DNA of 64,000 nucleotides from Sinorhizobium sp. 6-70 (GTDB taxonomy: Bacteria > Pseudomonadota > Alphaproteobacteria > Rhizobiales > Rhizobiaceae): positions 62,001 to 126,000 of the forward strand of contig NZ_JASKLS010000017.1 of the NCBI RefSeq assembly GCF_030124375.1, read 5' to 3'. The notes under the pieces are model-generated. The model did not search any database. It saw only the letters and a list, made by a program, of their open reading frames with translations, and was not told the DNA's origin. Shown here in pieces: positions 17,566 through 26,064 of this stretch (within the stretch, counting starts at the first letter, position 1; every line of letters begins with the position of its first letter). The translations under genes were made by a program, and so were the position numbers.

Positions 17566-18426
17566 TCAGCCGGTCATCGACCTGAAATGCGTGAGCATCC
17601 GCGTTGCGTCGGGCTCGAGCCCGGTAAAGAGCCGAAAGGCGCCGACCGCCTGGAAGACGGCCATGCCACCGCCGTCGAGCGTGCGGCAGCCGCGCCGTCT
17701 CGCTTCCCGGAGCAGCGCCGTCTCCAGCGGGAAGTAGACGATCTCGGCGACCCAATGCCGTTCGTCGAGAAGCTCGGCGTCGAGCGGCAGCCCCGGATAT
17801 TTCGTCATCCCGGTCGGTGTGGCGTGGATAAGACCCGATGCGTTCCGCATCGCGGCGGCGAGATCCGTGCCGGCCACAATGTCGGCCTTGGGAAAGATCG
17901 GCGAAAGCATCTCGGCAAGCGATTGCGCGCGCTCCGGCTCGCGGTCGAAGACGGTAAGCCGCCGCAAGCCGAGCGAAAGCGCGGCGTAGGCCGTCGCCAC
18001 GCCCGCGCCGCCGGCGCCGAGCTGCACGGCCGCGCCGAGGTCCGCATCCGGCAGGCCGCGCCGGAAGCCTTCGGCGAAGCCCCACCAGTCCGTGTTGTGG
18101 CCGTACCGCCGGCCGCCCTTGAGGACGACGGTATTGACGGCGCCGAGCCGCCGGGCGTCGGGGGCGAGTTCATCGAGAAAGGAAATGATCGCCTGTTTGC
18201 AGGGATGGGTGATGTTGAGCCCGGCAAGGCCACACCGCTCTGCATCGGCGATGAGACGCGGCAAGTCGTCTTCCGTTGCGCCGAGCGCATTGAGATCGAT
18301 CAGCTCGTATTCGTAGCGGAGCCCTTGGGCCGCGCCCTCGGCCATATGCATCGCCGGCGTCAGCGAGGCCTGGATGCCGGAGCCGATCAGGCCGGCCTTC
18401 AAGGATCTTACGAGCGTATCGGTCAT
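17566..18426 (-). CDS. Quinate/shikimate dehydrogenase (catabolic AroE-like)
   Basis: The 286-residue protein is AroE-like. Its substrate-site motif is SLTPAMHMAEG, and the catalytic lysine lies in NITHPCKQ. The cofactor site is LGAGGAG, followed by acidic VFDRE. The whole sequence, including LRYEYELIDL and RLFTGLEPD, is close to the NAD-dependent quinate/shikimate dehydrogenase of corynebacteria rather than biosynthetic AroE; this comparison is from memory. It would oxidise shikimate to 3-dehydroshikimate and quinate to 3-dehydroquinate. The start at 18426 is the second in-frame ATG and precedes the conserved region closely. It lies between the TRAP binding protein and quiC. Confidence 0.87.
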   Translation of the reverse strand: MTDTLVRSLKAGLIGSGIQASLTPAMHMAEGAAQGLRYEYELIDLNALGATEDDLPRLIADAERCGLAGLNITHPCKQAIISFLDELAPDARRLGAVNTVVLKGGRRYGHNTDWWGFAEGFRRGLPDADLGAAVQLGAGGAGVATAYAALSLGLRRLTVFDREPERAQSLAEMLSPIFPKADIVAGTDLAAAMRNASGLIHATPTGMTKYPGLPLDAELLDERHWVAEIVYFPLETALLREARRRGCRTLDGGGMAVFQAVGAFRLFTGLEPDATRMLTHFRSMTG

Positions 18427-18478
18427 GTTTCCCGTTCCATGTGTTTTCCGCGCCGACGGCATTCGCGGCGCTGATGAA

Positions 18479-18510
18479 GCCGGCCCGCCTTTCGCAACAG
18501 GCGGGCCGGC
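18479..18510 (-). terminator. Perfect intercistronic hairpin after the TRAP binding protein gene
   Basis: GCCGGCCCGCCT and AGGCGGGCCGGC form a perfect 12-bp stem with an eight-base loop, 12 bases after the TRAP binding-protein stop. No T-run follows, so it is more likely an mRNA-stabilising or attenuating hairpin than a full terminator. It would favour higher expression of the binding protein than of the downstream enzymes. Confidence 0.6.
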
Positions 18511-18522
18511 AGCTTTCTGCCG

Positions 18523-19539
18523 TTACTGGCCGCGCACGGTGCCGATTTCCTTGAAGAGGGCCTGCACCGTCTCCTGGCCGATGTCGGCGCTGAACTTGTC
18601 GATCAGCGGCTTGACGGCGTCGCGCAGGCGCTGCGTCTCCTCGGGGCTGAGCTCACTGACCTCCATGCCGGTCTTGCGGATTGCCTCGAGCGCCGCGGCA
18701 TCCTGCTCGCGCGACACCTTGCGCTGGAAATCGCGCGCTTCGACCGCGGCCTGCTGCAGGACCGCCTTCTCCTCGTCATTGAGGCCGTCCCAGAACTTCT
18801 TCGAGATCAGCACGATCTGCGGGTTGTACTGGTGACGGGTCAGCGTCATGTACTTCTGCACCTCGTAGAACTTGGCGTTGAGGATATTCGCGGCGGGATT
18901 CTCCTGACCGTCGACGGTTCCCGTTTCGAGCGCGGTGTAGAGCTCGGTGTAGGGGAGCGGCACGGCGTTAGCGCCGAGGGAATTGAACAGCTCGACCGGG
19001 ATCGGCGACTGGATCGTGCGGATCTTCAGCCCCTTGATGTCCTCGAGCTTGGTTACCGGATGGCGGTTATTGGTGAGATTGCGGAAGCCGAGTTCCCAAT
19101 AGGCAAGCCCGACGAGGCCGGTGTCGGACAGGCGCTCGATCAGGCCTGTGCCGAACGGACCGTCCATCACCTTGTCAGCCTCCTCGCCGCTGTTGAACAG
19201 GAAGGGCAGGTCGACGGCGCCGAACTCCTTGACGTTGCTTGCGAGAATGCCGGCATTGAGCACCGTCATCTCGATCACGCCACCCTGCAGCGCCGAGACG
19301 GTCTGGACGTCGCCGCCGAGCGTGCCGCCGGGGAAGAGCTTCACATTGATCTTCCCGCCGCTCTTCTCGTTGACGAGTTCGGCGAACTTCTCCATGCCGG
19401 TCACCTGCGGGTGGCCCTTGTTGTTCGCCGAGGCGAATTTGATGGTCTGGTCGCGGATCTCGGCCTCCGCCGGTCCGCTCGCCAGCAGCGCCAGGGGCAG
19501 GGCGAGACCCAGCACCAGTTTCGTCATTCTGTTCAACAT
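18523..19539 (-). CDS. TRAP transporter substrate-binding protein (DctP family)
   Basis: The 338-residue protein has a cleavable signal peptide (LVLGLALPLALLASGPAEAE) and a DctP-type periplasmic fold. FRNLTNNRHPV and IRTIQSPIPVELFNSLGANAVPLPYTELYTALETG are split segments of the conserved ligand-binding region, including the arginine that normally salt-bridges a carboxylate ligand. The start at 19539 has a strong GGAGGAAAAC ribosome site. With the permeases upstream and the quinate/shikimate enzymes downstream, the ligand is probably quinate, shikimate or dehydroshikimate. Confidence 0.9.
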   Translation of the reverse strand: MLNRMTKLVLGLALPLALLASGPAEAEIRDQTIKFASANNKGHPQVTGMEKFAELVNEKSGGKINVKLFPGGTLGGDVQTVSALQGGVIEMTVLNAGILASNVKEFGAVDLPFLFNSGEEADKVMDGPFGTGLIERLSDTGLVGLAYWELGFRNLTNNRHPVTKLEDIKGLKIRTIQSPIPVELFNSLGANAVPLPYTELYTALETGTVDGQENPAANILNAKFYEVQKYMTLTRHQYNPQIVLISKKFWDGLNDEEKAVLQQAAVEARDFQRKVSREQDAAALEAIRKTGMEVSELSPEETQRLRDAVKPLIDKFSADIGQETVQALFKEIGTVRGQ

Positions 19540-19604
19540 GTTTTCCTCCCAGGTTGGGCCGGTGTTCGGGCCGGCCGTGTTGACAGTGCGTGAAGCCATG
19601 CCCG

Positions 19605-20885
19605 TCAGTGCCCGAACCAGGAGACCGGAACGGTCACCAGCCCGGGGAAGAGGACGAGCAGGAAGAGGACGATCAGTTCGGCGATCATGAACGGCATGAC
19701 GCCCTTCATCAGCTCTTCCATCGACAGTTTCGAGACGCCGCAGATGACGTTCAGGACGGTGCCGACGGGCGGGGTGATGAGGCCGATCGAATTGTTGATG
19801 ATGAAGAGCACGCCGAAATAGACCGGATCGATGCCGGCCTGCTTGATGACCGGCATCAGCACCGGCGTCATGATCAGGATAGTGGGCGTCATGTCCATGG
19901 CGGTGCCGACGACGACGATCAGAACCATGATCGCCACGAGCAGGGCGGTCTGGTTGCCCATCAGCGGCTCGACGAGCGCGGCGAGCGCGCCGGGCACGTC
20001 GGCGACGGTGATCAACCAGGCCGAGACCGCTGCGCAGGCGACCAGGAACATGACGACGGCGGTGATTTTCGCGGCCGCGACGAAGACGTGGAAGAGCTGA
20101 GCCGGCGGCAGTTCGCGATAGATCACCATCGAGACGAAGAGCGAGTAGACGGCCGCCACCACGCCCGCTTCCGTCGGGGTGAAGACGCCGAACTTCAGCC
20201 CGACGATGATGATCACCGGCAGCATGAGCGCCCAGAAACTGTCGACGAAGGCCTTGAGGCGCACCGCGCCGCTCTCCCTCGGCGGCAGTTCGAACTGCTC
20301 CTTGCGGGCAACGATGAGCCAGGTGACGCAGAGCGCGGCGGCGATCATCAGCCCGGGGAAGATGCCGGCGAGGAAGAGCTTGGTGATCGAGACGCCGCCA
20401 ACCACGCCGTAGAGGATGAAGCCGATCGACGGCGGAATGATCGGGCCGATGATCGAGGCGGACGCGATCAGCCCGCCGGCGCGCGCCGGATCGTGGCCGC
20501 TTTTCAGCATCATCGGCAACAGGAGGGCGCCAAGCGCGGCCGCGTCGGCGACGGCAGAGCCCGAGAGGCTCGAAAGGATGCAGGCTGCGAAGATCGCGAC
20601 GAATCCGAGCCCGCCGCGGATATGCCCGACCATCGCCATTGCCAGCGCGACGATGCGGCGGGAAAGGCCGCCGGTGTTCATCACCTCGCCGGCGAGCAGG
20701 AAGAAGGGAACAGCCATCAGCGGGAAGCTGTCGGCGCCGTTCAAGACGTTCTGGGCGACGATCTGGGCGTCGAACAGCCCGAGGTAGAGCATCAGCGCCA
20801 CGCCGCTCAGGATAAGGGCGAAGGCGATCGGCACGCCGAGTGCCATGGGTCCGAGAAGCGCGCCGAGAAAGATGGTGACCGTCAT
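19605..20885 (-). CDS. TRAP transporter large permease (DctM family)
   Basis: The 426-residue product is very hydrophobic, with about 12 membrane segments. It carries the DctM landmarks GALLGPMALGVPIAFAL at the N-terminus, PFFLLAGEVMNTGGLSRRI near 75, and the late TPPVGTVLNVICG segment. It forms the Na+- or proton-coupled channel of a TRAP transporter. The start at 20885 has AGGAGGCGGCG just upstream. It lies ten bases after the small permease gene and 65 before the binding protein. Confidence 0.93.
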   Translation of the reverse strand: MTVTIFLGALLGPMALGVPIAFALILSGVALMLYLGLFDAQIVAQNVLNGADSFPLMAVPFFLLAGEVMNTGGLSRRIVALAMAMVGHIRGGLGFVAIFAACILSSLSGSAVADAAALGALLLPMMLKSGHDPARAGGLIASASIIGPIIPPSIGFILYGVVGGVSITKLFLAGIFPGLMIAAALCVTWLIVARKEQFELPPRESGAVRLKAFVDSFWALMLPVIIIVGLKFGVFTPTEAGVVAAVYSLFVSMVIYRELPPAQLFHVFVAAAKITAVVMFLVACAAVSAWLITVADVPGALAALVEPLMGNQTALLVAIMVLIVVVGTAMDMTPTILIMTPVLMPVIKQAGIDPVYFGVLFIINNSIGLITPPVGTVLNVICGVSKLSMEELMKGVMPFMIAELIVLFLLVLFPGLVTVPVSWFGH

Positions 20886-20895
20886 CGCCGCCTCC

Positions 20896-21459
20896 TCAAT
20901 GCTTCGGCGAGAGCTGCCCGAGCACGGGCTCGGGCAGATCGCCGAGGGCTGCCTCATCCTCGCTCTCGCGCACGAGGTCGGCCGTCGTCACGTCGATACG
21001 GCCGGTCGCGATCGCGAAGGCGTCGGAAAGAAGGATCAGGAAGGCCGGGATGCCGAAGGCGAGACCGGCGCCATAGAAGAAGGCCATCGGAATGCCGGTC
21101 GCCGGCGCGCCGACATGGAGGTTGATCAGCGTCTGCGTCCAGCTGCCGCTGATCACCAGCCATGTGGCATAGAGCATCAGCGCATGGCCGCAAAGCACGG
21201 CCGCCCTTGCCGCAGACGGCGGCAAGCGCTTGATGAGGGAGTCCACGCCAAGATGACCATGCTCGCGCATGGCAACGACGGCGCCGAGAAAGGTGAGCCA
21301 GACGAAGAACATCCGCGACAGCTCCTCGGAAACCGTGATCCCCTGGTTGAAGGCGTAGCGCAGGACGACGTTGCCGAAGACAAGCACGACCATGCCGGCG
21401 AGCAGCAGCGCGATCGTCACCTTCAGCGCGAAGAAATAGAAATCGATGATGCGGGCCAT
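20896..21459 (-). CDS. TRAP transporter small permease (DctQ family)
   Basis: The 187-residue protein has four predicted membrane helices. It shows the DctQ core FGNVVLRYAFNQGITVSEELSR-type motif between helices 1 and 2 and an acidic C-terminal tail. It pairs with the DctM homologue. The start at 21459 is preceded by GGGAGGAGCGA. It is the first gene of the leftward quinate/shikimate operon, whose promoter and operator lie in the following gap. Confidence 0.9.
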   Translation of the reverse strand: MARIIDFYFFALKVTIALLLAGMVVLVFGNVVLRYAFNQGITVSEELSRMFFVWLTFLGAVVAMREHGHLGVDSLIKRLPPSAARAAVLCGHALMLYATWLVISGSWTQTLINLHVGAPATGIPMAFFYGAGLAFGIPAFLILLSDAFAIATGRIDVTTADLVRESEDEAALGDLPEPVLGQLSPKH

Positions 21460-21801
21460 TCGCTCCTCCCAAAGCGATAGGGCGTACCGGCGGCACGTCG
21501 CGACGACGCGCCAGTGGCAGGCCTCCTCCTTCCAACGCGCGGCGGTTAGCCGGCGGCCGCCCCCGCGCTCCTCAGCGCCGTTCGGCAGTGGAGTTATAAA
21601 ATGTACTAACTAGTTCGAATGTCAAGCGTCGTGCTATTGAAAGAGGATGATAACGTGAATATGACTTGAGCCATTGCTCTTGCGGGACACAGCTTCGGGT
21701 CGAAAATCGCAGATGGTTTTCGACGAGGCAGGCAGTCTCGGATCGCGAGACGAGGCGTCTCGGGCATTCATCGAGGCGCGTCGAGCCCGCAAGAAATAGG
21801 C
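21460..21801. other. Divergent control region between the TRAP operon and tetR
   Basis: This 342-base gap contains no convincing gene. Its AT-rich centre (about 21590-21660) carries the operon promoter and operator. The rest, towards the TetR gene, has no recognisable element, and a separate tetR promoter could not be assigned. Confidence 0.6.
21596..21625 (-). promoter_or_regulatory. Sigma-70-type promoter overlapping an AACTAGTT operator
   Basis: On the minus strand TTGACA (21620-21625) is a perfect -35 box, followed after 18 bases by TTTTAT (21596-21601) as the -10. The perfect palindrome AACTAGTT (21608-21615) sits between them. A repressor bound there would block RNA polymerase. The adjacent TetR protein is the obvious candidate. 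Confidence 0.65.
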
Positions 21802-22512
21802 ATGATGATTCAATGGCCTGTCGGGCCGGGAAGCAGTGCGGAAATGGCGGAGCGGCAGGGGAACGGCAGAAAGAACGACCCGCAGAGAACGCAGGAGGAT
21901 ATCCTTGCGGTAGCGACCGAAGAGTTTTCGACGCACGGGTTGGCCGGCGCGCGGGTGGATGCGATCGCCGAGCGCACGCGCACGTCGAAGCGGATGATCT
22001 ATTACTATTTCGGCAGCAAGGAGGGGCTCTACCTCGCCGTGCTCGAGCGCTCCTATCGCAGGATCCGCACGCTCGAGGCCGATCTCGAACTCGCCAACCT
22101 GCCGCCGGAAAAGGCGCTCAGAACATTGATCGAGACAACCTTCGACCACGACGAAACCAACCCGGATTTCGTCCGTCTGGTCAGCATCGAAAATATTCAC
22201 CACGCGGCGCACATGCTGCGATCGGAAGCGATCCGCGAACTCAATGTCTCGGTCATTCAGATGATAGAGGCCATCATCGCGCGCGGTCTCGCCGATGGAA
22301 CCTTTCGCCGCAAGGCCGACCCGATCGACGTCCACATGCTGATCAGCGCCTTCTGCTTCTTTCGCGTCTCGAACCGCTACACGTTCGGCACGATCTTCCG
22401 CCGTGATCTCTCGGAAGAGGCGACGATCGAACGACATCGCACGATGATTGCCGATGCAGTCATCAGTTACCTGAAATCGCCGGAAGGTGGGCCGATCACT
22501 CCGCCCGGTTAA
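21802..22512 (+). CDS. TetR family transcriptional regulator
   Basis: The 236-residue protein has a typical TetR helix-turn-helix at about 28-75 (ILAVATEEFSTHGLAGARVDAIAERTRTSKRMIYYYF in pieces) and a helical ligand domain of the TetR_C type containing NPDFVRLVSIENIHHA. It is transcribed away from the quinate/shikimate TRAP operon, so it is likely its repressor, with a pathway intermediate as inducer. The first ATG pair at 21802 has a weak ribosome site; an internal ATG at 21844 is a reasonable alternative. Its TAA overlaps the TAA of the convergent alcohol dehydrogenase (shared TTAA). Confidence 0.88.
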   Translation: MMIQWPVGPGSSAEMAERQGNGRKNDPQRTQEDILAVATEEFSTHGLAGARVDAIAERTRTSKRMIYYYFGSKEGLYLAVLERSYRRIRTLEADLELANLPPEKALRTLIETTFDHDETNPDFVRLVSIENIHHAAHMLRSEAIRELNVSVIQMIEAIIARGLADGTFRRKADPIDVHMLISAFCFFRVSNRYTFGTIFRRDLSEEATIERHRTMIADAVISYLKSPEGGPITPPG

Positions 22513-23492
22513 GGAACGAGGACGGCGGCTCCGCTGAGTCTGCCGGCGCGAAGGTCGGCAAGGGCACGGTTGGCTTCATGAAGGGGATAGATGACGGTGT
22601 GCGTCTCGACGCCGGCTTCCGCGGCGATTGCGAAAAACTCGCGGCCATCCCGGCGGGTGAGGTTGGCGACCGAAACCAGTTCGCGTTCGCCCCAAAGCAC
22701 GGCATAGGGCATGGCGGGAATATCGCTCATGTGGATGCCGCCGCAGACCACACGGCCGCCCTTGCGCACTGCTTTCAGCGCCGCCGGCACGAGGTTTCCG
22801 ACCGGTGCGAAGATGATCGCGGCGTCGAGCGGCTCCGGCGGCGGCTCGTCCGAACCGCCGGCCCAGACAGCGCCGAGGTCGAGGGCGAAGCGCCGCGCCG
22901 CCCTATCGTCCGGTCGGGTGAAGGCGTAGACCTGCCGGCCCTGCCAGACACAGATCTGGGCGATGATATGCGCGGCTGCGCCGAAGCCGTAGATCCCGAT
23001 CTTTCTGCCATCGCCGGCCCGCTTCAGTGAGCGCCAGCCGATAAGCCCCGCGCAAAGAAGAGGCGCGAGCGCGACCGGATCACCGCCGGGATCGAGATCG
23101 AACGCATAGTCCGCATCCGCGATGACATCGGTGGCGAAGCCGCCGTCGCGGGTATAGCCGGTGAACAGCGGATCGTCGCAAAGATTTTCGGCGCCCGACC
23201 GGCAATAGAGGCAGTGCTGGCAGGTATGGCCGAGCCAAGGGATCCCGGCGCGCCGCCCGATGCGTGCCGGATCGACGCCGGTGCCGACCGCTTCGATGAT
23301 GCCGACGATCTCGTGGCCCGGAACGAGCGGCAGCTTCGGCCGCGGCAGGTCGCCGTCGACCACGTGCAGATCGGTGCGGCAGACGGCGCAGGCCTCGACG
23401 CGCAGCCGGATCTCACCGGCACGCGGTTCCGGGAGCGGCCGTTCCACCGCTTTCAACGGTTCCCCGATCCTCTCAAGGACCATCGCGCGCAT
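22509..23492 (-). CDS. Zinc-dependent alcohol dehydrogenase family protein
   Basis: The 327-residue medium-chain dehydrogenase has a catalytic zinc site (C-x2-D-L-H and PGHE) and a structural zinc lobe with four cysteines in C-x2-C-x2-C-x7-C spacing (CQHCLYCRSGAENLC). The Rossmann segment is IGIYGFGAAAHI. It resembles AdhA-type alcohol dehydrogenases that oxidise short alcohols with NAD. It appears monocistronic and converges with tetR. A second in-frame ATG three codons in is possible. Confidence 0.9.
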   Translation of the reverse strand: MRAMVLERIGEPLKAVERPLPEPRAGEIRLRVEACAVCRTDLHVVDGDLPRPKLPLVPGHEIVGIIEAVGTGVDPARIGRRAGIPWLGHTCQHCLYCRSGAENLCDDPLFTGYTRDGGFATDVIADADYAFDLDPGGDPVALAPLLCAGLIGWRSLKRAGDGRKIGIYGFGAAAHIIAQICVWQGRQVYAFTRPDDRAARRFALDLGAVWAGGSDEPPPEPLDAAIIFAPVGNLVPAALKAVRKGGRVVCGGIHMSDIPAMPYAVLWGERELVSVANLTRRDGREFFAIAAEAGVETHTVIYPLHEANRALADLRAGRLSGAAVLVP

Positions 23493-23601
23493 CGGCTTTA
23501 GCCTCCTTGAAGTTGCAAAGGTCGCGATTGCCGCTCGCTCTGTTCGAAATGCGGCTCAGCAATGATATCCTCTCGGGCGACGGACGTCGAAAGGATCGCA
23601 A

Positions 23602-24081
23602 ATGCCGAAGAGAAGCGCAGGCATCCTGCTCTACCAGTACGACGGCGAGGCGTTGCGTGTCCTGCTTGTCCACCCCGGCGGTCCGTTCTGGAGCAACAGG
23701 GATGCTGGGGCGTGGTCTATCCCGAAGGGGGAATATGACTCGGACGAACAGCCGGAGGCGGCTGCACGGCGCGAGTTCCTCGAGGAAACCGGCATCGCGA
23801 TGAACGGGGCGTTGGAGCTCCTTGGCGAGCTGCGCCAGAAGGGCGGCAAGCTGGTCACCGCCTTCGCCGGCGAAAGCGATGTCGACATCACCGATATCCG
23901 CAGCAATATGTTCGAAATGGAATGGCCGCCGCGCAGCGGCAAGACACAGGCTTTTCCGGAGGTCGATCGTGCGGGATGGTTTAGCCTGCCGGAGGCGCGG
24001 GAGAAGATAAACGCGTCCCAGCGGCCGTTTCTCGATCACCTTGAAACATTGCGTAGCAACGCGCCGCCGTTGCCCGAGTGA
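23602..24081 (+). CDS. Nudix hydrolase
   Basis: The 159-residue protein has a complete Nudix box, G-x5-E-x7-REFLEETGI, at about residues 43-65, and the N-terminal SAGILLYQ strand. It hydrolyses a nucleoside diphosphate linked to another group; the substrate cannot be deduced. The overall length and the WSIPKGEY context match MutT-like cytosolic Nudix proteins. AAGGATCGCAA precedes the ATG. It is divergent from the alcohol dehydrogenase gene, with a 109-base gap. Confidence 0.92.
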   Translation: MPKRSAGILLYQYDGEALRVLLVHPGGPFWSNRDAGAWSIPKGEYDSDEQPEAAARREFLEETGIAMNGALELLGELRQKGGKLVTAFAGESDVDITDIRSNMFEMEWPPRSGKTQAFPEVDRAGWFSLPEAREKINASQRPFLDHLETLRSNAPPLPE

Positions 24082-24765
24082 CTTCAGCAAGTGCACGCCA
24101 ATTCGGCGCGCGCGCTGGTGGTCAATCCGCGGCCGCACGGTCAGTACGCCTTTGACGAAGGCCGGCTCGGTCCTGTCGCTATCGACGCCGGATGGCATCG
24201 TGCACGGCATCGATGGAATTGCCTGATGGCACTATTCCTGCCCTCCAGGGCGCCTCAGCAGTTCGATTACGACATCGCCGCCCGCGAGGTTTGGTTGCTG
24301 AAATGCGCCCCGGGTCCGGATCGTCACGAGATGGATGGCGCGGTGGGCATCGGGGTAACCCGTTCCTGCCCGGACGCAATTATCGGCGATATCGACGATT
24401 CCAAGCCGATAATGCCGTTGTGCTTTGATACCCCCAGTTCTTTCCAAGGAGCGAAAGACTGCGATTCAGGCAGGAGGGCCCGCGTATACAGATCAGTGTG
24501 CTGTAATACGTTCACCAGGTAGGTGTATACCTAAATTACATTTAGTTAATGAACAAAGTTTAAGAAGATCTATCTCGGGTTAGATAATAGTATTTGCAAG
24601 TAACGTCTGCGGATAATTGCGTGCGCGAATGCATGGCGGCTCTACCTTACGCATGACGGCGGACCGCCGCCAATTGGGATCCGGCGGCGCGATACGGTTC
24701 GTGGCGCTGCCGCTCCATCAGGCGCTAGATCGTCGGCGACGGTAGCCATCCAGGGAGAGTGCGGC
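24082..24765. other. 684-base non-coding stretch upstream of the RND efflux genes
   Basis: No convincing gene lies here. The first 400 bases have several unsupported short frames and may be decayed coding sequence. The segment 24510-24610 is clearly AT-rich compared with its surroundings and probably holds the efflux promoter. It contains the dyad at 24520-24533 and a possible -10-like GATAAT near 24585. Confidence 0.5.
24520..24533. promoter_or_regulatory. Candidate operator TAGGT-GTAT-ACCTA
   Basis: TAGGTGTATACCTA is a perfect 5-bp dyad around a four-base centre. It sits at the edge of the AT-rich region upstream of the RND adaptor gene. It could bind a regulator of the efflux operon. No regulator gene is adjacent. 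Confidence 0.35.
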
Positions 24766-25971
24766 ATGTCCAGCCGGCTTGCCATTGCAATGGTCGTTCT
24801 GGCATCGACACTGGCCGGCATCGCCGTGTCGCCCGTTATTTCGAAAATTCCGGGGATGGTGCGCGTTAACCCAGCCGCCGACGCCAGCACAGGACCTCAG
24901 GTCGGCGGATCGTCTGGCAAGACCGTCGGGAAAGCTCCGGCCCGGGCCGGCGGTGCGGCGGTTCAGGTCGTGGAGGTGAAGAAAGAGGACCTCCCGGTCA
25001 TAATCAGCACCTTCGCCAATGTACAGGCCCCGGAAACGGTGGCGGTGAACGCCCGCATATCGAGCCAGATCACAGGCATCCACGTCAAGGACGGTCAGAT
25101 GGTCAAGGCGGACGATCTCCTGTTCTCGCTCGACGACCGCGCCTTCAAGGCACAGCTCAGCCGCGACGAAGCCATCCTGGCCAAGGACACCGCCCTGCTT
25201 GCCGATGCTGAGATCGAACTCGATCGGGCGAGAACGTTGCGCGACGACAAGAGTGGCACGCAGCAGTCCTATGATACCGCGTTGTCGACCGAACAATCCG
25301 ACAAAGCCACGGTCGCCGCGGACCAGGCGACTGTCGAGGCCGACAAAGTGTCGCTCGCCTTCACGAAGATCCGGGCGCCGATCAGCGGCCGGCTCGGCGC
25401 CATCCAGGTCACGGTGGGCGATCTCGTCGATACGCCCAGCGGCGCGTCGCCGGCGAGCCTGGTCACCATCACCGCAATCGATCCGATCGAGGTCGCATTC
25501 CATCTACCGGAAAAGGATCTGCAAGGCTTCAAGGCTCGGCTCGAGTCGGGAGCACCACCACAGGTTAAAGCCCGGCTGGCCGGCACCGGTGAGGTGATCG
25601 GCGAGGGCGTGCTCGACTTCATCGATTCCGCCGTGGATGCGGCAACGGGGACCGTGATGATGCGCGCGAAATTCGACAACGGCGGGCAGAAGCTCTGGCC
25701 GGGCCAATATGTTGATGTCGACGTCGAGGAGAAGATCCTTCCCCAAACGGCCGTCATTCCGGCCGTCGCGGTCCAATCCGGCCAGAAAGGTGACTTCGTC
25801 TATCGGCTGACGGATGACGACAGAGTGGAGCTCCGGCCCGTGGTCGTCGCAGCGAATGACGGGCGCGACGCCGCGATCAGTTCCGGCCTTGCGGCCGGTG
25901 ACAAGGTCGTCACGGAAGGACAACTCGATCTCAAGGCGGGCGACAAGGCCCGGATCGCAGAGCAGCGCTGA
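24766..25971 (+). CDS. RND efflux periplasmic adaptor subunit
   Basis: The 401-residue membrane-fusion protein has an N-terminal signal or anchor (LAIAMVVLASTLAGIAVSP), a barrel-sandwich domain (VNARISSQITGI... VKADDLLFSLDDR in part), a helical hairpin (about 125-185), the lipoyl return strand IRAPISGRLG, and a beta-barrel with LPEKDLQ. This is the MdtA/AcrA-type architecture linking the inner-membrane pump to an outer-membrane channel. GGGAGAG precedes the ATG. The permease gene follows. No TolC-type gene is in the window. Confidence 0.93.
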   Translation: MSSRLAIAMVVLASTLAGIAVSPVISKIPGMVRVNPAADASTGPQVGGSSGKTVGKAPARAGGAAVQVVEVKKEDLPVIISTFANVQAPETVAVNARISSQITGIHVKDGQMVKADDLLFSLDDRAFKAQLSRDEAILAKDTALLADAEIELDRARTLRDDKSGTQQSYDTALSTEQSDKATVAADQATVEADKVSLAFTKIRAPISGRLGAIQVTVGDLVDTPSGASPASLVTITAIDPIEVAFHLPEKDLQGFKARLESGAPPQVKARLAGTGEVIGEGVLDFIDSAVDAATGTVMMRAKFDNGGQKLWPGQYVDVDVEEKILPQTAVIPAVAVQSGQKGDFVYRLTDDDRVELRPVVVAANDGRDAAISSGLAAGDKVVTEGQLDLKAGDKARIAEQR

Positions 25972-26064
25972 TCCGGGCAGGTGATCCGCGTTGAGAAGCA
26001 GGATCCGGAAGAGGGCGGCGCGACGGCCGAACAAGATTTGGAGGCAAGGCAAGGAAAAACGATC

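Noticed and set aside
16153..18474. 773-codon rightward open frame opposite quiC and the quinate/shikimate dehydrogenase
   Set aside because: It is antisense to two genes with clear family motifs; long mirror frames are common in GC-rich DNA and its translation has no recognisable domain.
19590..21125. 511-codon rightward open frame opposite dctM
   Set aside because: The translation is almost entirely Asp/Glu/Arg/Gly, the mirror of hydrophobic membrane codons.
24091..24522. 143-codon rightward frame after the Nudix gene
   Set aside because: No ribosome site, no recognisable family and competing frames on both strands; possibly decayed coding DNA but not supportable as a gene.
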